DNA from: Arthrobacter silviterrae
Lineage (GTDB): Bacteria; Actinomycetota; Actinomycetes; Actinomycetales; Micrococcaceae
Reading direction: 5' to 3'
NCBI RefSeq assembly: GCF_011045165.1
Contig: NZ_JAAKZI010000004.1
Coordinates: 98,383 to 162,382, forward strand
Length of the DNA stretch: 64,000 nucleotides
How positions within the stretch are numbered: position 1 is the first letter of the stretch; every line of letters starts with the position of its first letter. Positions 36,639-45,958 of this stretch are shown here, piece by piece. The notes under the pieces were generated by a model that was given only the letters and a program-made list of their open reading frames with translations, did no database searches and was not told the DNA's origin. The translations under genes and the position numbers were made by a program.

Positions 36639-37034
36639 ATGTCCTTTGGTACCCGCGACTACGACCGCACCAAGCCTGAAATAGACTTCCCGGACCACGC
36701 CGTCCCCACTGAACTGGTGATTGAGGACCTCATTGAGGGCACCGGCACCGAAGTGGTTCCCGGCAGCACCGTCTCCACCCACTACGTCGGCGTGGCCTTC
36801 TCCACCGGCGAGGAATTCGACTCCTCGTGGGGCCGCGGCACGCCGCTGGACTTCCGCGCAGGCGTTGGCCAGGTCATCCAGGGCTGGGACCAGGGCCTGA
36901 TTGGCATGAAGGTGGGCGGGCGCCGCCGCCTCGAAATCCCCTCCGAGCTGGCGTACGGCTCCCGCGGGGCCGGCGGGGCCATTGGCCCGAATGAGGCCCT
37001 GATCTTCGTTGTGGACCTGGTGGCTGTCCGCTAG
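36639..37034 (+). CDS. FKBP-type peptidyl-prolyl isomerase, cytoplasmic
   Basis: A 131-residue single-domain FKBP. Core motifs are VSTHYVGVAFSTGEEFDSSW, VIQGWDQGLIGMKVGGRRRLEIP and AYGSRGAGGAIGPNEALIF. It has no signal peptide. ATG 36639 follows AAGGAG. It is transcribed with the FKBP lipoprotein gene 26 bp upstream. A strong terminator follows 34 bp later, so this gene ends the proteasome-side transcript. Confidence 0.93.
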   Translation: MSFGTRDYDRTKPEIDFPDHAVPTELVIEDLIEGTGTEVVPGSTVSTHYVGVAFSTGEEFDSSWGRGTPLDFRAGVGQVIQGWDQGLIGMKVGGRRRLEIPSELAYGSRGAGGAIGPNEALIFVVDLVAVR

Positions 37035-37067
37035 CTTCCACCCAGCAGCTTTGCTGCCGGGCACCGC

Positions 37068-37103
37068 GCCGGCCCCCAAGTTCCGCTTGGGGGCCGGCCT
37101 TTT
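37068..37103 (+). terminator. Intrinsic terminator after the FKBP gene
   Basis: Perfect 13-bp stem GCCGGCCCCCAAG (37068-37080) with loop TTCCG and complement (37086-37098), followed by CTTTT. It separates the proteasome block from the pafBC promoter. Confidence 0.9.
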
Positions 37104-37127
37104 GCGTCCTGCCGACACTGCGCCCAG

Positions 37128-37142
37128 TAGGCTGGTGCTGTG
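37128..37142 (+). promoter_or_regulatory. TAGGCT -10 box 6 nt before pafBC GTG
   Basis: TAGGCT (37128-37133), 6 nt, GTG 37140. Predicted leaderless mRNA. No good match to the PafBC-type -35 element was seen. Confidence 0.6.
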
Positions 37143-39260
37143 TCAAGCAAAATCTCAGCGACGGAACGCATGCTCAACCTGGTCATTGCCCTGCTGGGCA
37201 CCAGCCGCGGGCGCAGCCGGCACTTCATCCGGGAGAATGTCAACGGCTATGCACGCACCGCCGCCACGGCTGCGCTGGAGGCAACGGCCGGGCCGGCCTT
37301 CGAGCGCATGTTTGAACGCGACAAGGACACCCTGCGCGAGGTGGGCATTCCCATCACCACCACCACCAGTTTTGACGAGGAGGACCAGGAACAGGTCCTG
37401 TACCGGATCAAGCCGGCGGACTACCGAGTTCCCGAGGTCAGGCTGAGCGAAGATGCCATGACAATGCTGGCCGTCGCCGCCAACTTGTGGTCCGAAGCGG
37501 CGTTTAGCGCCGCCGCGCAGTCCGCCCTGCGCAAGGTCGCCACCCGGGCGGGCCTGGGCTGGTACGACGACGAAGCCACCGTCCAGTCCAGGGTGCGCAC
37601 CCTTGAGCCGGCATTCGAACCACTCTGGACAGCCCTGCGTGAAAGCTCGGAGGTCACCTTTGACTACCGCCCGGCCGGTGCGGCGACAACCACTTCACGT
37701 GCTGTCCAGCCGTGGGGATTGGGCAGCAAGTACGGCGAGTGGTACCTCTCCGGTTTCGACACGGCCCGGGGTGCTCAGCGCAATTTCCGTCTTTCCCGAA
37801 TCACCTCGTCCGTGGTTCCGGGGCCTGCCGGCTCCTTTGAACGTCCGGAGGGCTTCTCCATCGCCTCCGTGCTGGACGCCCTCGGCTCAGGCACGGTGCA
37901 CACCGCACGCATCAGCGTGCCCGCAGGGACCGTCCACGAGCTGCGGACCAGGGAGGGTGCCACAGTCGAAACCGACGGCGCCGTCCCCGGTAGGGACATA
38001 TTGACCGTCGCCTACCGCGAGCCCGAACTCATGGCAGCTGACCTCGCCTCGCTTGGAGCGGGAGCCGCTGTCATTGAGCCGGGCACACTCCGCCAGGCCG
38101 TGGCCGGAAGCCTGCAGGCCGCCCTGGCAGCCGCCGAAGAGCCAACGCCGCTGCCGGCCGGCACAATTGCCGCGGGGACCTCCGGCGCCCTTCCGCCCCT
38201 TGGCCCGGCACTGCCGCGCACCCCCGCCAAGCGGAACACGACACGCGACAGGCTGGTCAGGCTGCTGTCCATGGTGCCGTTCATGGTGGCCAACCCAGGC
38301 ATTCCCGAGGAGGAACTCTGCTCCGAATTCGGCATTTCCGGACGGGAGCTGGAGGCTGACCTGGGCACCCTCATGGTCAGCGGCCTGCCCGGCTATCTTC
38401 ATGGTGACCTGATGGATGTCACGACGGAACACGGGCAGGTATTCATCCGTGACGCCGAAACGCTCGCCAGCCCGCTGCGCCTGACCCAGGAAGAGGCATG
38501 CGCCCTGCTGGTGGGGCTGGACGCGCTCAAGGCAGTGCCGGGCACCGACAAGGCCGATGCCCTGCAAGAGGCCATCACCCAAGTCAAGAGGGTGGCGGGG
38601 CCGGATGCCTGGCTGGCCGACGCCGTCGCACTTCAGCTGCTTACCGGCACCCAGGCGGAGACGATTTCCGTGCTTCAGGGACTCATCCGGGACGGGCAGG
38701 CGTGCCATGCCGGCTACCTGGTGCGCAGCCGCGACGAGCTCACGCAGCGCACCATCGAACCGCGGCGCATCTACTCCATCGACTCCACCTGGTACGTGCG
38801 CGCCTGGTGCCGGACTGCCGGCGCCCTGCGCAGCTTCAGGGTGGATTTGCTCAGCAATCTCACCCCTGCCGGCCCGCAGCTCAATCCCGCCCCGGACACC
38901 GCTGTGGATGGGGGAAGCGACGGTGCCCCCTACACACCGGGCGACCACGACCATGAAGTACTGCTGCTTGCCGAGAGTTCCACTGCCGGGCGGCTTGCCC
39001 CGGCCTACAACGCCACCCTGCACCGCCTCGTCGGGGCAGCCGGCGGGGAGATGGCCGTTCGCATGCTGGTGGGGGAGCCCGCGACCATTCCGCCGCTGCT
39101 GGCCCGCCTGGCAGGGCATGCCAGGGTGGTGCACCCGCCGGAATTGCGCGAAAGCGCCAGGGCATGGCTTGCGGCAGCTGCCGCCAGCTATGCCGGGGAA
39201 GGCAGTGCGCATCACGCTGTGGGCGAAAGCTCACCGGCAACACCCGGACTGGACGGATAG
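37140..39260 (+). CDS. pafBC: PafBC fused transcriptional activator of the DNA-damage response
   Basis: A 706-residue protein in which two WYL regulators are joined. Each half has an N-terminal winged-helix region (ATERMLNLVIALLGTSRGRSR near 7; RDRLVRLLSMVPFMVANPG near 370), a WYL domain (about 130-220 and 510-600) and a WCX extension. PafB and PafC are separate genes in mycobacteria but fused in Arthrobacter, where the structure was solved. PafBC activates many LexA/RecA-independent DNA-damage genes with the housekeeping sigma factor. The second half may be shifted relative to typical WYL residues; no break is seen. Confidence 0.92.
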   Translation: MSSKISATERMLNLVIALLGTSRGRSRHFIRENVNGYARTAATAALEATAGPAFERMFERDKDTLREVGIPITTTTSFDEEDQEQVLYRIKPADYRVPEVRLSEDAMTMLAVAANLWSEAAFSAAAQSALRKVATRAGLGWYDDEATVQSRVRTLEPAFEPLWTALRESSEVTFDYRPAGAATTTSRAVQPWGLGSKYGEWYLSGFDTARGAQRNFRLSRITSSVVPGPAGSFERPEGFSIASVLDALGSGTVHTARISVPAGTVHELRTREGATVETDGAVPGRDILTVAYREPELMAADLASLGAGAAVIEPGTLRQAVAGSLQAALAAAEEPTPLPAGTIAAGTSGALPPLGPALPRTPAKRNTTRDRLVRLLSMVPFMVANPGIPEEELCSEFGISGRELEADLGTLMVSGLPGYLHGDLMDVTTEHGQVFIRDAETLASPLRLTQEEACALLVGLDALKAVPGTDKADALQEAITQVKRVAGPDAWLADAVALQLLTGTQAETISVLQGLIRDGQACHAGYLVRSRDELTQRTIEPRRIYSIDSTWYVRAWCRTAGALRSFRVDLLSNLTPAGPQLNPAPDTAVDGGSDGAPYTPGDHDHEVLLLAESSTAGRLAPAYNATLHRLVGAAGGEMAVRMLVGEPATIPPLLARLAGHARVVHPPELRESARAWLAAAAASYAGEGSAHHAVGESSPATPGLDG

Positions 39261-39272
39261 AATCGGCCCATG
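39258..39272 (+). promoter_or_regulatory. TAGAAT -10 box overlapping the pafBC stop
   Basis: TAGAAT (39258-39263), 6 nt, ATG 39270. The TAG is also the pafBC stop codon. It allows expression of the downstream gene without pafBC read-through. Confidence 0.5.
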
Positions 39273-39641
39273 CCTTGGTGGTTTTGGATAGTCCTGTGGA
39301 TTGCGCTGACGGCGCTGTCGCTCCTTTTTGTCGCCGCGCTGGGGTTCAAGGTGTGGCGTGATGCCACCAAAACCATGCATGCGGCCACTGCCATGGGCGA
39401 CGCCCTCAACGCGCACTGGGACGATCGCAGCCGGAAGCTGAAGGCAGTGCACGTCACAGAGCCGCGAACCACCGTTCCGGGCGCGGCGGTTTTTGCAACG
39501 CCTGAACAAATGAAGGATGATTACCTAGCCGCCAAGGAAGAACGGCAACTTGCCCGGCTCCAACGGCGCGTCGCCCGCAGGAAAGAACGCGGACAGCTCC
39601 AATCCTTGCGCGACATCAAAGCTTTGGAAGACGTAGGATGA
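39270..39641 (+). CDS. Single-pass membrane protein upstream of tatA
   Basis: A 123-residue protein of unknown function with one N-terminal transmembrane helix (WFWIVLWIALTALSLLFVAALGFKVW) and a basic, coiled-coil-prone C-terminus (EERQLARLQRRVARRKERGQL). Its conserved place between pafC and tatA in relatives suggests a membrane-linked role, but none is known. It begins 9 bp after pafBC and ends 23 bp before tatA. Confidence 0.7.
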   Translation: MPWWFWIVLWIALTALSLLFVAALGFKVWRDATKTMHAATAMGDALNAHWDDRSRKLKAVHVTEPRTTVPGAAVFATPEQMKDDYLAAKEERQLARLQRRVARRKERGQLQSLRDIKALEDVG

Positions 39642-39664
39642 ACCAAAAGGAAAGGCGTTAAACC

Positions 39665-39949
39665 GTGGGAAGACTTTTTGAGAGCCCTTGGGCGATCACC
39701 ATCATCATCATCGTAGTTTTGTTGCTGTTCGCAGCACCCAAGCTGCCGGGCATGGCACGCAGCCTTGGCCAGTCCATGCGGATCATCAAGTCCGAGGTCA
39801 AGGAAATGAAGAACGACGGCAAGGACGAGAAGCCCTCCGCCGCGCCGGGCACGGATGCGCCGATGGAAGGCAAGATCGTCAACAACCCGGCGCAGCCTGA
39901 CAGCAACACGGGCGACGGTACCGGAACCGGTACCGGCGCTCAGTCATAG
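39665..39949 (+). CDS. tatA: Sec-independent protein translocase subunit TatA
   Basis: A 94-residue pore-forming subunit for export of folded twin-arginine proteins. A single N-terminal helix ([30 protein letters not shown]) with the typical F-A-x-KLP hinge is followed by an amphipathic helix and a Gly/Thr-rich tail. GTG 39665 follows AAAGG. It precedes tatC by 17 bp; no tatB is seen here, as is common in this order. Confidence 0.94.
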   Translation: MGRLFESPWAITIIIIVVLLLFAAPKLPGMARSLGQSMRIIKSEVKEMKNDGKDEKPSAAPGTDAPMEGKIVNNPAQPDSNTGDGTGTGTGAQS

Positions 39950-39966
39950 ATACCGCCACAGCACCG

Positions 39967-40803
39967 GTGAACGGGCACAAGGGCCGGAAAGCCAATCCGG
40001 AAGGGCGGATGCCGCTCAAGGCGCACTTGATCGAAGCCCGCAACCGGCTTTTCAAGAGTGCCCTGGCGATGCTGCCGGGCGTGGTCATCGGGTGGATCCT
40101 TTACGATCCGATGATGGAGGCCATCACCCAGCCGTTGCGGGACATCAGCACTGAGCGCCACATTGTGGCGTCGCTGAACTTTGAGGGCGTCACCACCTCC
40201 TTTGACCTGAAGATCCAGATCTCGCTGATTTTGGGCCTGATCATCGCCTCTCCCGTGTGGATTTACCAGCTGTGGGCCTTCATCACCCCCGGGCTGACCA
40301 AAAAGGAACGCCGTTACACGCTGTCCTACATGGCGGCTTCGGTTCCGCTGTTTCTGGCCGGCATCTTTGTGGGCTGGATCATCTGGCCCAACATTGTCCG
40401 CGCGCTGACGTCCTTCACCCCGCCCGGGGGCACCAACATCATGAAGGCCATCGACTTCCTGCAATTCGCCCTGCAGCTGATGCTGTTCATGGGCGTGGCC
40501 TTCCTGGTCCCCGTGCTGTTGTTTGCCCTCAACGCCATTGGCCTGGTCCGGGGCACCACCTACCTCAAGGCGTGGCGCTTCACCATCCTCGGCGTCACCA
40601 TCGTCTCCGCCATGGCCGCCCCGGGCTCCGACGTCATGTCCATGTTCTTCCTGGCCGCCCCCTTGCTGGTCCTGTACTTTGGCGCGATCGGGCTGTGCAT
40701 CCTCAATGACAAACGCCGCGACCGCCGGGCTGCAAAGCGGGCCAATGAGACGGACGCCACGGCTGACATTGCCACGCCGCTGACGGACCTCGAGGAACTG
40801 TAG
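39967..40803 (+). CDS. tatC: Sec-independent protein translocase subunit TatC
   Basis: A 278-residue membrane protein that recognises twin-arginine signals. The N-terminal EARNRLFKS and six membrane segments, with AFITPGLTKKERR at the first cytoplasmic loop, are typical. GTG 39967 is used. A charged C-terminal tail of about 30 residues follows the last helix. It forms the TatAC export system with the preceding gene. Confidence 0.95.
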   Translation: MNGHKGRKANPEGRMPLKAHLIEARNRLFKSALAMLPGVVIGWILYDPMMEAITQPLRDISTERHIVASLNFEGVTTSFDLKIQISLILGLIIASPVWIYQLWAFITPGLTKKERRYTLSYMAASVPLFLAGIFVGWIIWPNIVRALTSFTPPGGTNIMKAIDFLQFALQLMLFMGVAFLVPVLLFALNAIGLVRGTTYLKAWRFTILGVTIVSAMAAPGSDVMSMFFLAAPLLVLYFGAIGLCILNDKRRDRRAAKRANETDATADIATPLTDLEEL

Positions 40804-40856
40804 GAAGCGTGAGGCCCGGCGGTCCGCCGTCGTCCTTTGGGCGGCGGGTCCTGACG

Positions 40857-40871
40857 TAGGCTGGAAGCATG
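40857..40871 (+). promoter_or_regulatory. TAGGCT -10 box 6 nt before helY ATG
   Basis: TAGGCT (40857-40862), 6 nt, ATG 40869. Predicted leaderless mRNA. Confidence 0.6.
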
Positions 40872-43745
40872 CCAATGCCTGACCTCCCCACACCTGCCGA
40901 GCGTTACGCGGCTTCCCGGGACGCCTCCGCGGACTCGGGAACCCTGCTGGGAAGCTTCAAGCAGACCTTTGACTTTGACCTTGACGACTTCCAACTCACC
41001 GCGTGCCGTGCCATGGTGGCAGGCCGCGGTGTTTTGCTGGCAGCGCCCACCGGGGCCGGCAAGACCATTGTGGGCGAGTTTGCCGTCTATCTGGCCCTTG
41101 CCGGCGGCAACAAGGCCTTCTACACCACCCCCATCAAGGCCCTGAGCAACCAGAAATACCAGGAACTGGCCCGCAAGTACGGACCCGAGAATGTGGGCCT
41201 GCTGACGGGGGACACAAGCATCAACTCCGAGGCGCCCGTGGTGGTCATGACCACCGAGGTGCTGCGCAACATGCTCTACGCTGACTCGGACACCCTCTCC
41301 GGGCTGGCGTACGTGGTCATGGATGAGGTCCACTACCTGGCGGACAGGTTCCGCGGGGCCGTCTGGGAAGAAGTGATCATCCACCTGCCCAGCGAGGTTT
41401 CAGTGGTCTCCCTGAGCGCGACAGTGTCCAACGCGGAGGAGTTTGGGGCGTGGCTGGGCACCGTCCGGGGAGACACGGCCGTGGTGGTCTCCGAGCACCG
41501 GCCCGTTCCGCTGTGGCAGCATGTGATGGTCCAGCGCGACATCGTGGACCTGTTTGCCACCAACCAATCCTTCGACGAGGCGGCTGCGGAAATTGCGGCC
41601 AGCCCGGATGCCACGGCCGCAACCGCCGTGCCGCCGCGCTTCAAGGTCAATCCTGAACTGCTCAAGCTGGCCCGGAGCGAATCCGGCGGCTCGCACCGCA
41701 GCCGGCAGTCCTACGGTGCCAGGGCCGGGCGCCGGGAACGCAGGGACCGCTACGGTTCCGACCACTCCTCCGCGGGCACGGGGATGGTCAAGCGGGCCAG
41801 CCGGCCCCAAGTGATCAGGGCGCTGGAAAGCCGGGACCTGCTGCCGGCCATCACCTTCATTTTTTCAAGGGCAGCCTGCGACGCCGCCGTGCAACAGTGC
41901 GCGGCCGCCGGCCTGTGGCTGACCACCCCGGCCGAACGCAGTGAAATTGCCGACCGCGTTGATGCCGCCACCGCCCAGCTGCCCGATTCCGACAAGGAAG
42001 TGCTGGGCTACTGGGCGTGGCGCGACGGGCTGCTGCGCGGCCTGGCCGCCCACCATGCCGGCATGCTGCCCAGCTTCAAGGAAGTGGTGGAGGGGCTGTT
42101 TGCCGACGGACTGATCCGCGCCGTGTTTGCCACCGAAACGCTGGCCCTGGGCATCAACATGCCTGCCCGCACCGTGGTGCTGGAGAAGCTGGAGAAGTTC
42201 AACGGAGAGGCCCATGTGGGCATCACCGCGGGCGAATACACACAGCTGACGGGCCGGGCGGGCCGGCGGGGGATCGACGTCGAAGGGCACGCAGTGGTGC
42301 TGTGGCAGCCGGGCACCGACCCGACCGCCGTGGCCGGGCTGGCCTCGCGGCGCACCTATCCGCTCAATTCCAGCTTCCGCCCCACCTACAACATGAGCAT
42401 CAACCTCATGGCGCAATTTGGCCGCCAACGGACCCGCGACATCCTTGAATCGTCCTTCGCGCAGTTCCAGGCAGACCGCTCCGTGGTCGACCTGGCCCGG
42501 CAGGTCCGCTCCCGCGAGGAATCCCTGGCCGGGTACGAGAAGTCCATGAGCTGCAGCCGCGGCGACTTCACCGAATATGCCAGGCTCCGCCGTGAGCTCT
42601 CCGACCTGGAATCCGGTGCTTCCAAAAACCAGGCCCGGCAGCGCAAGGCCCTGGTGGCCGAGTCGATGGCCCGGCTTCGTCCCGGGGACGTGATCATGGT
42701 GCCGGCAGGGCGCAACCCGGGCCACGCCGTCGTGCTGGTGGCTGATCCGCAGTCCCGCGAGCCGCGCCCCGGCGTTCTTTCGGAGAACCGCGAAGTCCGC
42801 CGCCTGGGCATCCACGAACTCCACGGCCCGGCCGGGGTGCTGGCCCATGTGCGCATTGGCAAGGGTTTCAATGCCAAGCTCCCCAAGGACAAGCGCAATC
42901 TGCTGGCCGCCGTGCAGGATGCGCTCGCGCAGGCTGCCACACAGCCCCCGGACCGCCAGGCGGCCTTCGCGATGTCCGGCACTGCCCGTGGCCAGGAGGA
43001 TGCCATCGACACCCTGCGCCGGGCGCTGCAGGCCCACCCGTGCCATGGCTGCCCGGACCGCGAGGACCATGCGAGGTGGTCCGAACGGTGGTGGAAGCTG
43101 CGCCGGGAGACGGACGGGGTGGTCCGGGCCATCCAGGCACGCACCAACACGATCGCCAAGACCTTCGACCGGGTCAGCGAACTACTGGCCGCCTACGGCT
43201 TCGTCGAGACGGACGACGGCGGCAACCTGCGCCCCAGCGCGGACGGCCAGCGGCTGCGGCGCGTCTATGGCGAAAAAGACCTCCTGATCGCCCTGGCCCT
43301 GCGTGAAGGCGCCTTCGACGACCTGGACGCGGCCGAGCTGGCGGCCTTTGCCAGTGCACTGGTTTTCCAGGCCAAGAGGGACGACGGCGGCATGCGGCCC
43401 AGGATGCCCAGCATCAGCCTGGAGACTGCCGTGGATGCCGTGGTGCGGCTCTGGTCGGTGCTGGAGGATGCCGAGGAATCGCACCGGCTGCCCTTGACGG
43501 GGGAGCCGGAGCTGGGGCTTGTCTGGCCCATGTTCAAGTGGGCCAAGGGGCGCACGCTGCAGGACTCGCTCAAGGGTACGGACCTGGCTGCCGGCGACTT
43601 TGTCCGGTGGACCAAGCAGGTCATTGACCTGCTGGACCAGCTGGCCACGGTGCCGGGAATGCAGGGGGAATTCCCCCGGTTGTGCATTTCGGCCATCGAG
43701 CTGGTGCGTCGCGGAGTGGTGGCCTACACCACCGTCGTGGAGTAG
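40869..43745 (+). CDS. helY: DEAD/DEAH-box RNA helicase, Ski2/HelY-like
   Basis: A 958-residue superfamily 2 helicase. Motif I is APTGAGKT near residue 62, motif II DEVHY near 152, motif III SLSATVSN near 185 and motif VI QLTGRAGRRGID near 458. The Ski2-like C-terminal domain (about 750-958) is complete, and a basic insertion lies at about 280-310. Actinobacterial HelY sits at this position after tatC. A role in RNA processing or decay is likely by family, but substrates are not proven. Confidence 0.9.
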   Translation: MPMPDLPTPAERYAASRDASADSGTLLGSFKQTFDFDLDDFQLTACRAMVAGRGVLLAAPTGAGKTIVGEFAVYLALAGGNKAFYTTPIKALSNQKYQELARKYGPENVGLLTGDTSINSEAPVVVMTTEVLRNMLYADSDTLSGLAYVVMDEVHYLADRFRGAVWEEVIIHLPSEVSVVSLSATVSNAEEFGAWLGTVRGDTAVVVSEHRPVPLWQHVMVQRDIVDLFATNQSFDEAAAEIAASPDATAATAVPPRFKVNPELLKLARSESGGSHRSRQSYGARAGRRERRDRYGSDHSSAGTGMVKRASRPQVIRALESRDLLPAITFIFSRAACDAAVQQCAAAGLWLTTPAERSEIADRVDAATAQLPDSDKEVLGYWAWRDGLLRGLAAHHAGMLPSFKEVVEGLFADGLIRAVFATETLALGINMPARTVVLEKLEKFNGEAHVGITAGEYTQLTGRAGRRGIDVEGHAVVLWQPGTDPTAVAGLASRRTYPLNSSFRPTYNMSINLMAQFGRQRTRDILESSFAQFQADRSVVDLARQVRSREESLAGYEKSMSCSRGDFTEYARLRRELSDLESGASKNQARQRKALVAESMARLRPGDVIMVPAGRNPGHAVVLVADPQSREPRPGVLSENREVRRLGIHELHGPAGVLAHVRIGKGFNAKLPKDKRNLLAAVQDALAQAATQPPDRQAAFAMSGTARGQEDAIDTLRRALQAHPCHGCPDREDHARWSERWWKLRRETDGVVRAIQARTNTIAKTFDRVSELLAAYGFVETDDGGNLRPSADGQRLRRVYGEKDLLIALALREGAFDDLDAAELAAFASALVFQAKRDDGGMRPRMPSISLETAVDAVVRLWSVLEDAEESHRLPLTGEPELGLVWPMFKWAKGRTLQDSLKGTDLAAGDFVRWTKQVIDLLDQLATVPGMQGEFPRLCISAIELVRRGVVAYTTVVE

Positions 43746-43829
43746 GCCACCAGGGCAGCCTTCATCGGCCCACGCCCCGCTGCCGGGCAATGGATTAATC
43801 GAAAAGTTCCTGAAAGGACCCACCCAGCC

Positions 43830-45455
43830 ATGTCACTCACCATGTACCGCAACGGTTCCGTCTACAGCGCAGGGGACCCGTTTGCCACGGCCATGCTGGT
43901 GGACGGCGACACCGTGGCGTGGGTAGGTTCCGAACATGCCGCAACCTCGCTGCTGGATTCGCGCATGCACGTCATCGACCTGGGCGGTTCACTCATCACC
44001 CCGGGGTTTGTGGACTCCCACGTCCATGTCACGGAGACAGGCCTGGCGCTGGACTCGATTGACCTCTCCGGGGCACGCTCCGCCCAGGACGCCCTGGAGC
44101 TGGTGGCACAGGCAGCTGCCGCCACCACCGGCATTGTGCTGGGGCACGGCTGGGACGACTCGTCCTGGCCCGCCGGCGTCCGCCTCGGCGCCGCGGAACT
44201 GGACAGGGCAACGGGCGGCCGTGAGGTGTACCTGGCCCGCATTGACGTCCACTCGGGCATTGTTTCGGCAGCCCTGGCCGCACGGCTGGGCCTGGCCGGA
44301 CTCCCCGGATGGGACGGGGCCGGCCTTGTCTCCGGCGCCGCGCATGCGGCCGCCCGCGATGCAGCACGCCAGCTTGCCCCCGCCGACCGCCGCCGGGTCC
44401 AGGAACGTGCACTCCGCCACGCGGCTTCCAGGGGCTACGTGGCCCTGGCGGAGATGGCGGCGCCCCACGTCGGCTCGGCGGCAGACCTGGCCCAGCTGGC
44501 CAGCCTGACGGCCTTTGATGCCACGGACGCCTTCCCCGAAGTACTGCCCTATTGGGGGCAGGCGGTCTCGAACGCCGGGGAGGCCAGGGAACTGCTGGCG
44601 TCGCTCGGAACGCCCGTGCTCGGCCTGGCGGGGGACCTGAACATTGACGGCTCCCTCGGCTCACATTCGGCCTTCCTGCGCGAGCCGTATGCGGACGCCG
44701 CCGACGGCCGCGGACAGGCGCACCTCACCGTCGAGGAGGTGGCCGCCCACCTGGCCGCCACCTCGGAACTGGGCATCCAGGGCGGCTTCCACATCATCGG
44801 GGACGGCGCCATGGAGATCGCCGTCCAAGGGCTGGCGCTGGCTGCCCAGCGCGTGGGCATTGAGAAGGTGCGGGCTGCCGGCCACCGCTTTGAGCACGCT
44901 GAAATGGTCGACGACGGCGCCATGGCGGCACTGGCCCACCACGCCGTCACGGTTTCCGTCCAGCCCGCCTTTGACGCCCAGTGGGGCGGTGAGGACGGGC
45001 TGTACGCCCGGCGCCTGGGGTCCGGCCGGGCAGCCACCATGAACCCGCTGGCCCGCTTCTACGCCGCCGGGGTGCCCATCTGCTTCGGCTCGGACGCCCC
45101 CGTCACACCACTGAGCCCGTGGGACAGCGTCCGGGCTGCGCTGAACCACCACCAGCCCGGACAGCGGATCTCGGCCCGTGCCGCGTTCATTGGCCACACC
45201 AGGGCGGGGTGGCGTGCGGCCCGTGGCACCAACCCCCTCCTGGGCCAGTTGGGGCCCGGTGCGCCTGCCAGTTTCGCCGTGTGGGAAATTGAGGAACTGA
45301 TGGTCCAGGTTGCCGACGAACGCGTGCAGTCCTGGTCCACGGACCCGCGGGCGCGCACGCCGCTGCTGCCCGCTCTCGACACGGAAAACGACCCACGCTG
45401 CCTGCAAACGGTCCACCGCGGCCGGGAACTCTTCGCCGCAACCGACTTCGCCTAG
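43830..45455 (+). CDS. Amidohydrolase family protein (YtcJ-like)
   Basis: A 541-residue metal-dependent hydrolase. The metal ligands are in VDSHVHVTETG near residue 65, FHIIGDGAM near 320, HRFEHAEMV near 350 and FGSDAPVTPL near 418. The barrel is flanked by beta-strand elements at both ends, as in the YtcJ group, whose substrates are formamide- or amide-type compounds but mostly unassigned. ATG 43830 follows GAAAGGA. It stands alone, with 84 bp upstream and a long untranslated gap downstream. Confidence 0.88.
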   Translation: MSLTMYRNGSVYSAGDPFATAMLVDGDTVAWVGSEHAATSLLDSRMHVIDLGGSLITPGFVDSHVHVTETGLALDSIDLSGARSAQDALELVAQAAAATTGIVLGHGWDDSSWPAGVRLGAAELDRATGGREVYLARIDVHSGIVSAALAARLGLAGLPGWDGAGLVSGAAHAAARDAARQLAPADRRRVQERALRHAASRGYVALAEMAAPHVGSAADLAQLASLTAFDATDAFPEVLPYWGQAVSNAGEARELLASLGTPVLGLAGDLNIDGSLGSHSAFLREPYADAADGRGQAHLTVEEVAAHLAATSELGIQGGFHIIGDGAMEIAVQGLALAAQRVGIEKVRAAGHRFEHAEMVDDGAMAALAHHAVTVSVQPAFDAQWGGEDGLYARRLGSGRAATMNPLARFYAAGVPICFGSDAPVTPLSPWDSVRAALNHHQPGQRISARAAFIGHTRAGWRAARGTNPLLGQLGPGAPASFAVWEIEELMVQVADERVQSWSTDPRARTPLLPALDTENDPRCLQTVHRGRELFAATDFA

Positions 45456-45668
45456 CTCCACAGCTGTCCGGGCGACACGCCGGGGCCGACACGCCCGCCG
45501 AAGCAAGTTTTTGCAGACGCCAAATGTGCCCCTGAACTGCGGCGATGCACATCGGCGCAGGTCACGTCCGCATTGACAGCAGGCCTGGGGACAATTAGTT
45601 TTTATTGAAGCGGACACCCCGAACGGGGCTCCCAAGCCGGTCAGGGGAAACCGCGGGCCGGTGCTTTG

Positions 45669-45757
45669 GGAATGGGTTCACGCGCCAGTAGAAAACAAAC
45701 AAGGACTCCGGCCCGCCGCCGGACCCTGCTTGGCCCGAAGGCGCGTGGGCCCATTCC
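45669..45757. other. Long structured palindrome, possible RNA element
   Basis: The 18-nt arm 45669-45686 (starts GGAATGGG, ends CGCGCC) pairs fully with 45740-45757 when two G-T wobbles are allowed. The 53-nt loop holds a second hairpin TCCGGC (45707-45712) / GCCGGA (45718-45723). It is not followed by a T-run. It lies between the amidohydrolase gene and the predicted promoter of the mannose-synthase gene. Confidence 0.65.
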
Positions 45758-45831
45758 TTTCCCGCAGCCCCGCCTTGGCCGTGCGCGCTGCCACGCCCGT
45801 CCTCCCGCCCTTCGCTCCCATGAGCGTCCCC

Positions 45832-45837
45832 TATACT
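45832..45837 (+). promoter_or_regulatory. TATACT -10 box for the mannose-synthase transcript
   Basis: A close match to TATAAT. The TSS should be near 45844; the start codon is at 45959, so this mRNA is leadered, unlike many others here. Confidence 0.5.
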
Positions 45838-45958
45838 GGGGACGTGGCGCCTCACTGCTGCCGCACGGACTTTTCAAGTCCCCTGCAGCCCAGGCCGGCA
45901 AGCACCTTTCGGTTTGGCGCCCCTTTTTTTGCTACCCACACGGAAAGGCACCATTCTG

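Larger units (their letters stand above)
45456..45958 (+). other. 500-bp gene-free region with structured element and promoter
   Basis: No credible ORF is present. It contains a long 18-bp-stem hairpin (45669-45757) and, at 45832-45837, TATACT, a likely -10 box for the mannose-synthase gene, giving a leader of roughly 115 nt. A further small dyad (CCCCGTTCGGGG reading on the minus strand) lies near 45614. No known RNA family was recognised. Confidence 0.6.

Noticed and set aside
41865..43070. A 401-residue minus-strand ORF
   Set aside because: Antisense shadow of helY, which carries all helicase motifs.
45456..45660. Possible SRP RNA, 6C RNA or tRNA in the gene-free gap
   Set aside because: No conserved SRP tetraloop region, C-rich 6C loops or cloverleaf could be formed on either strand.
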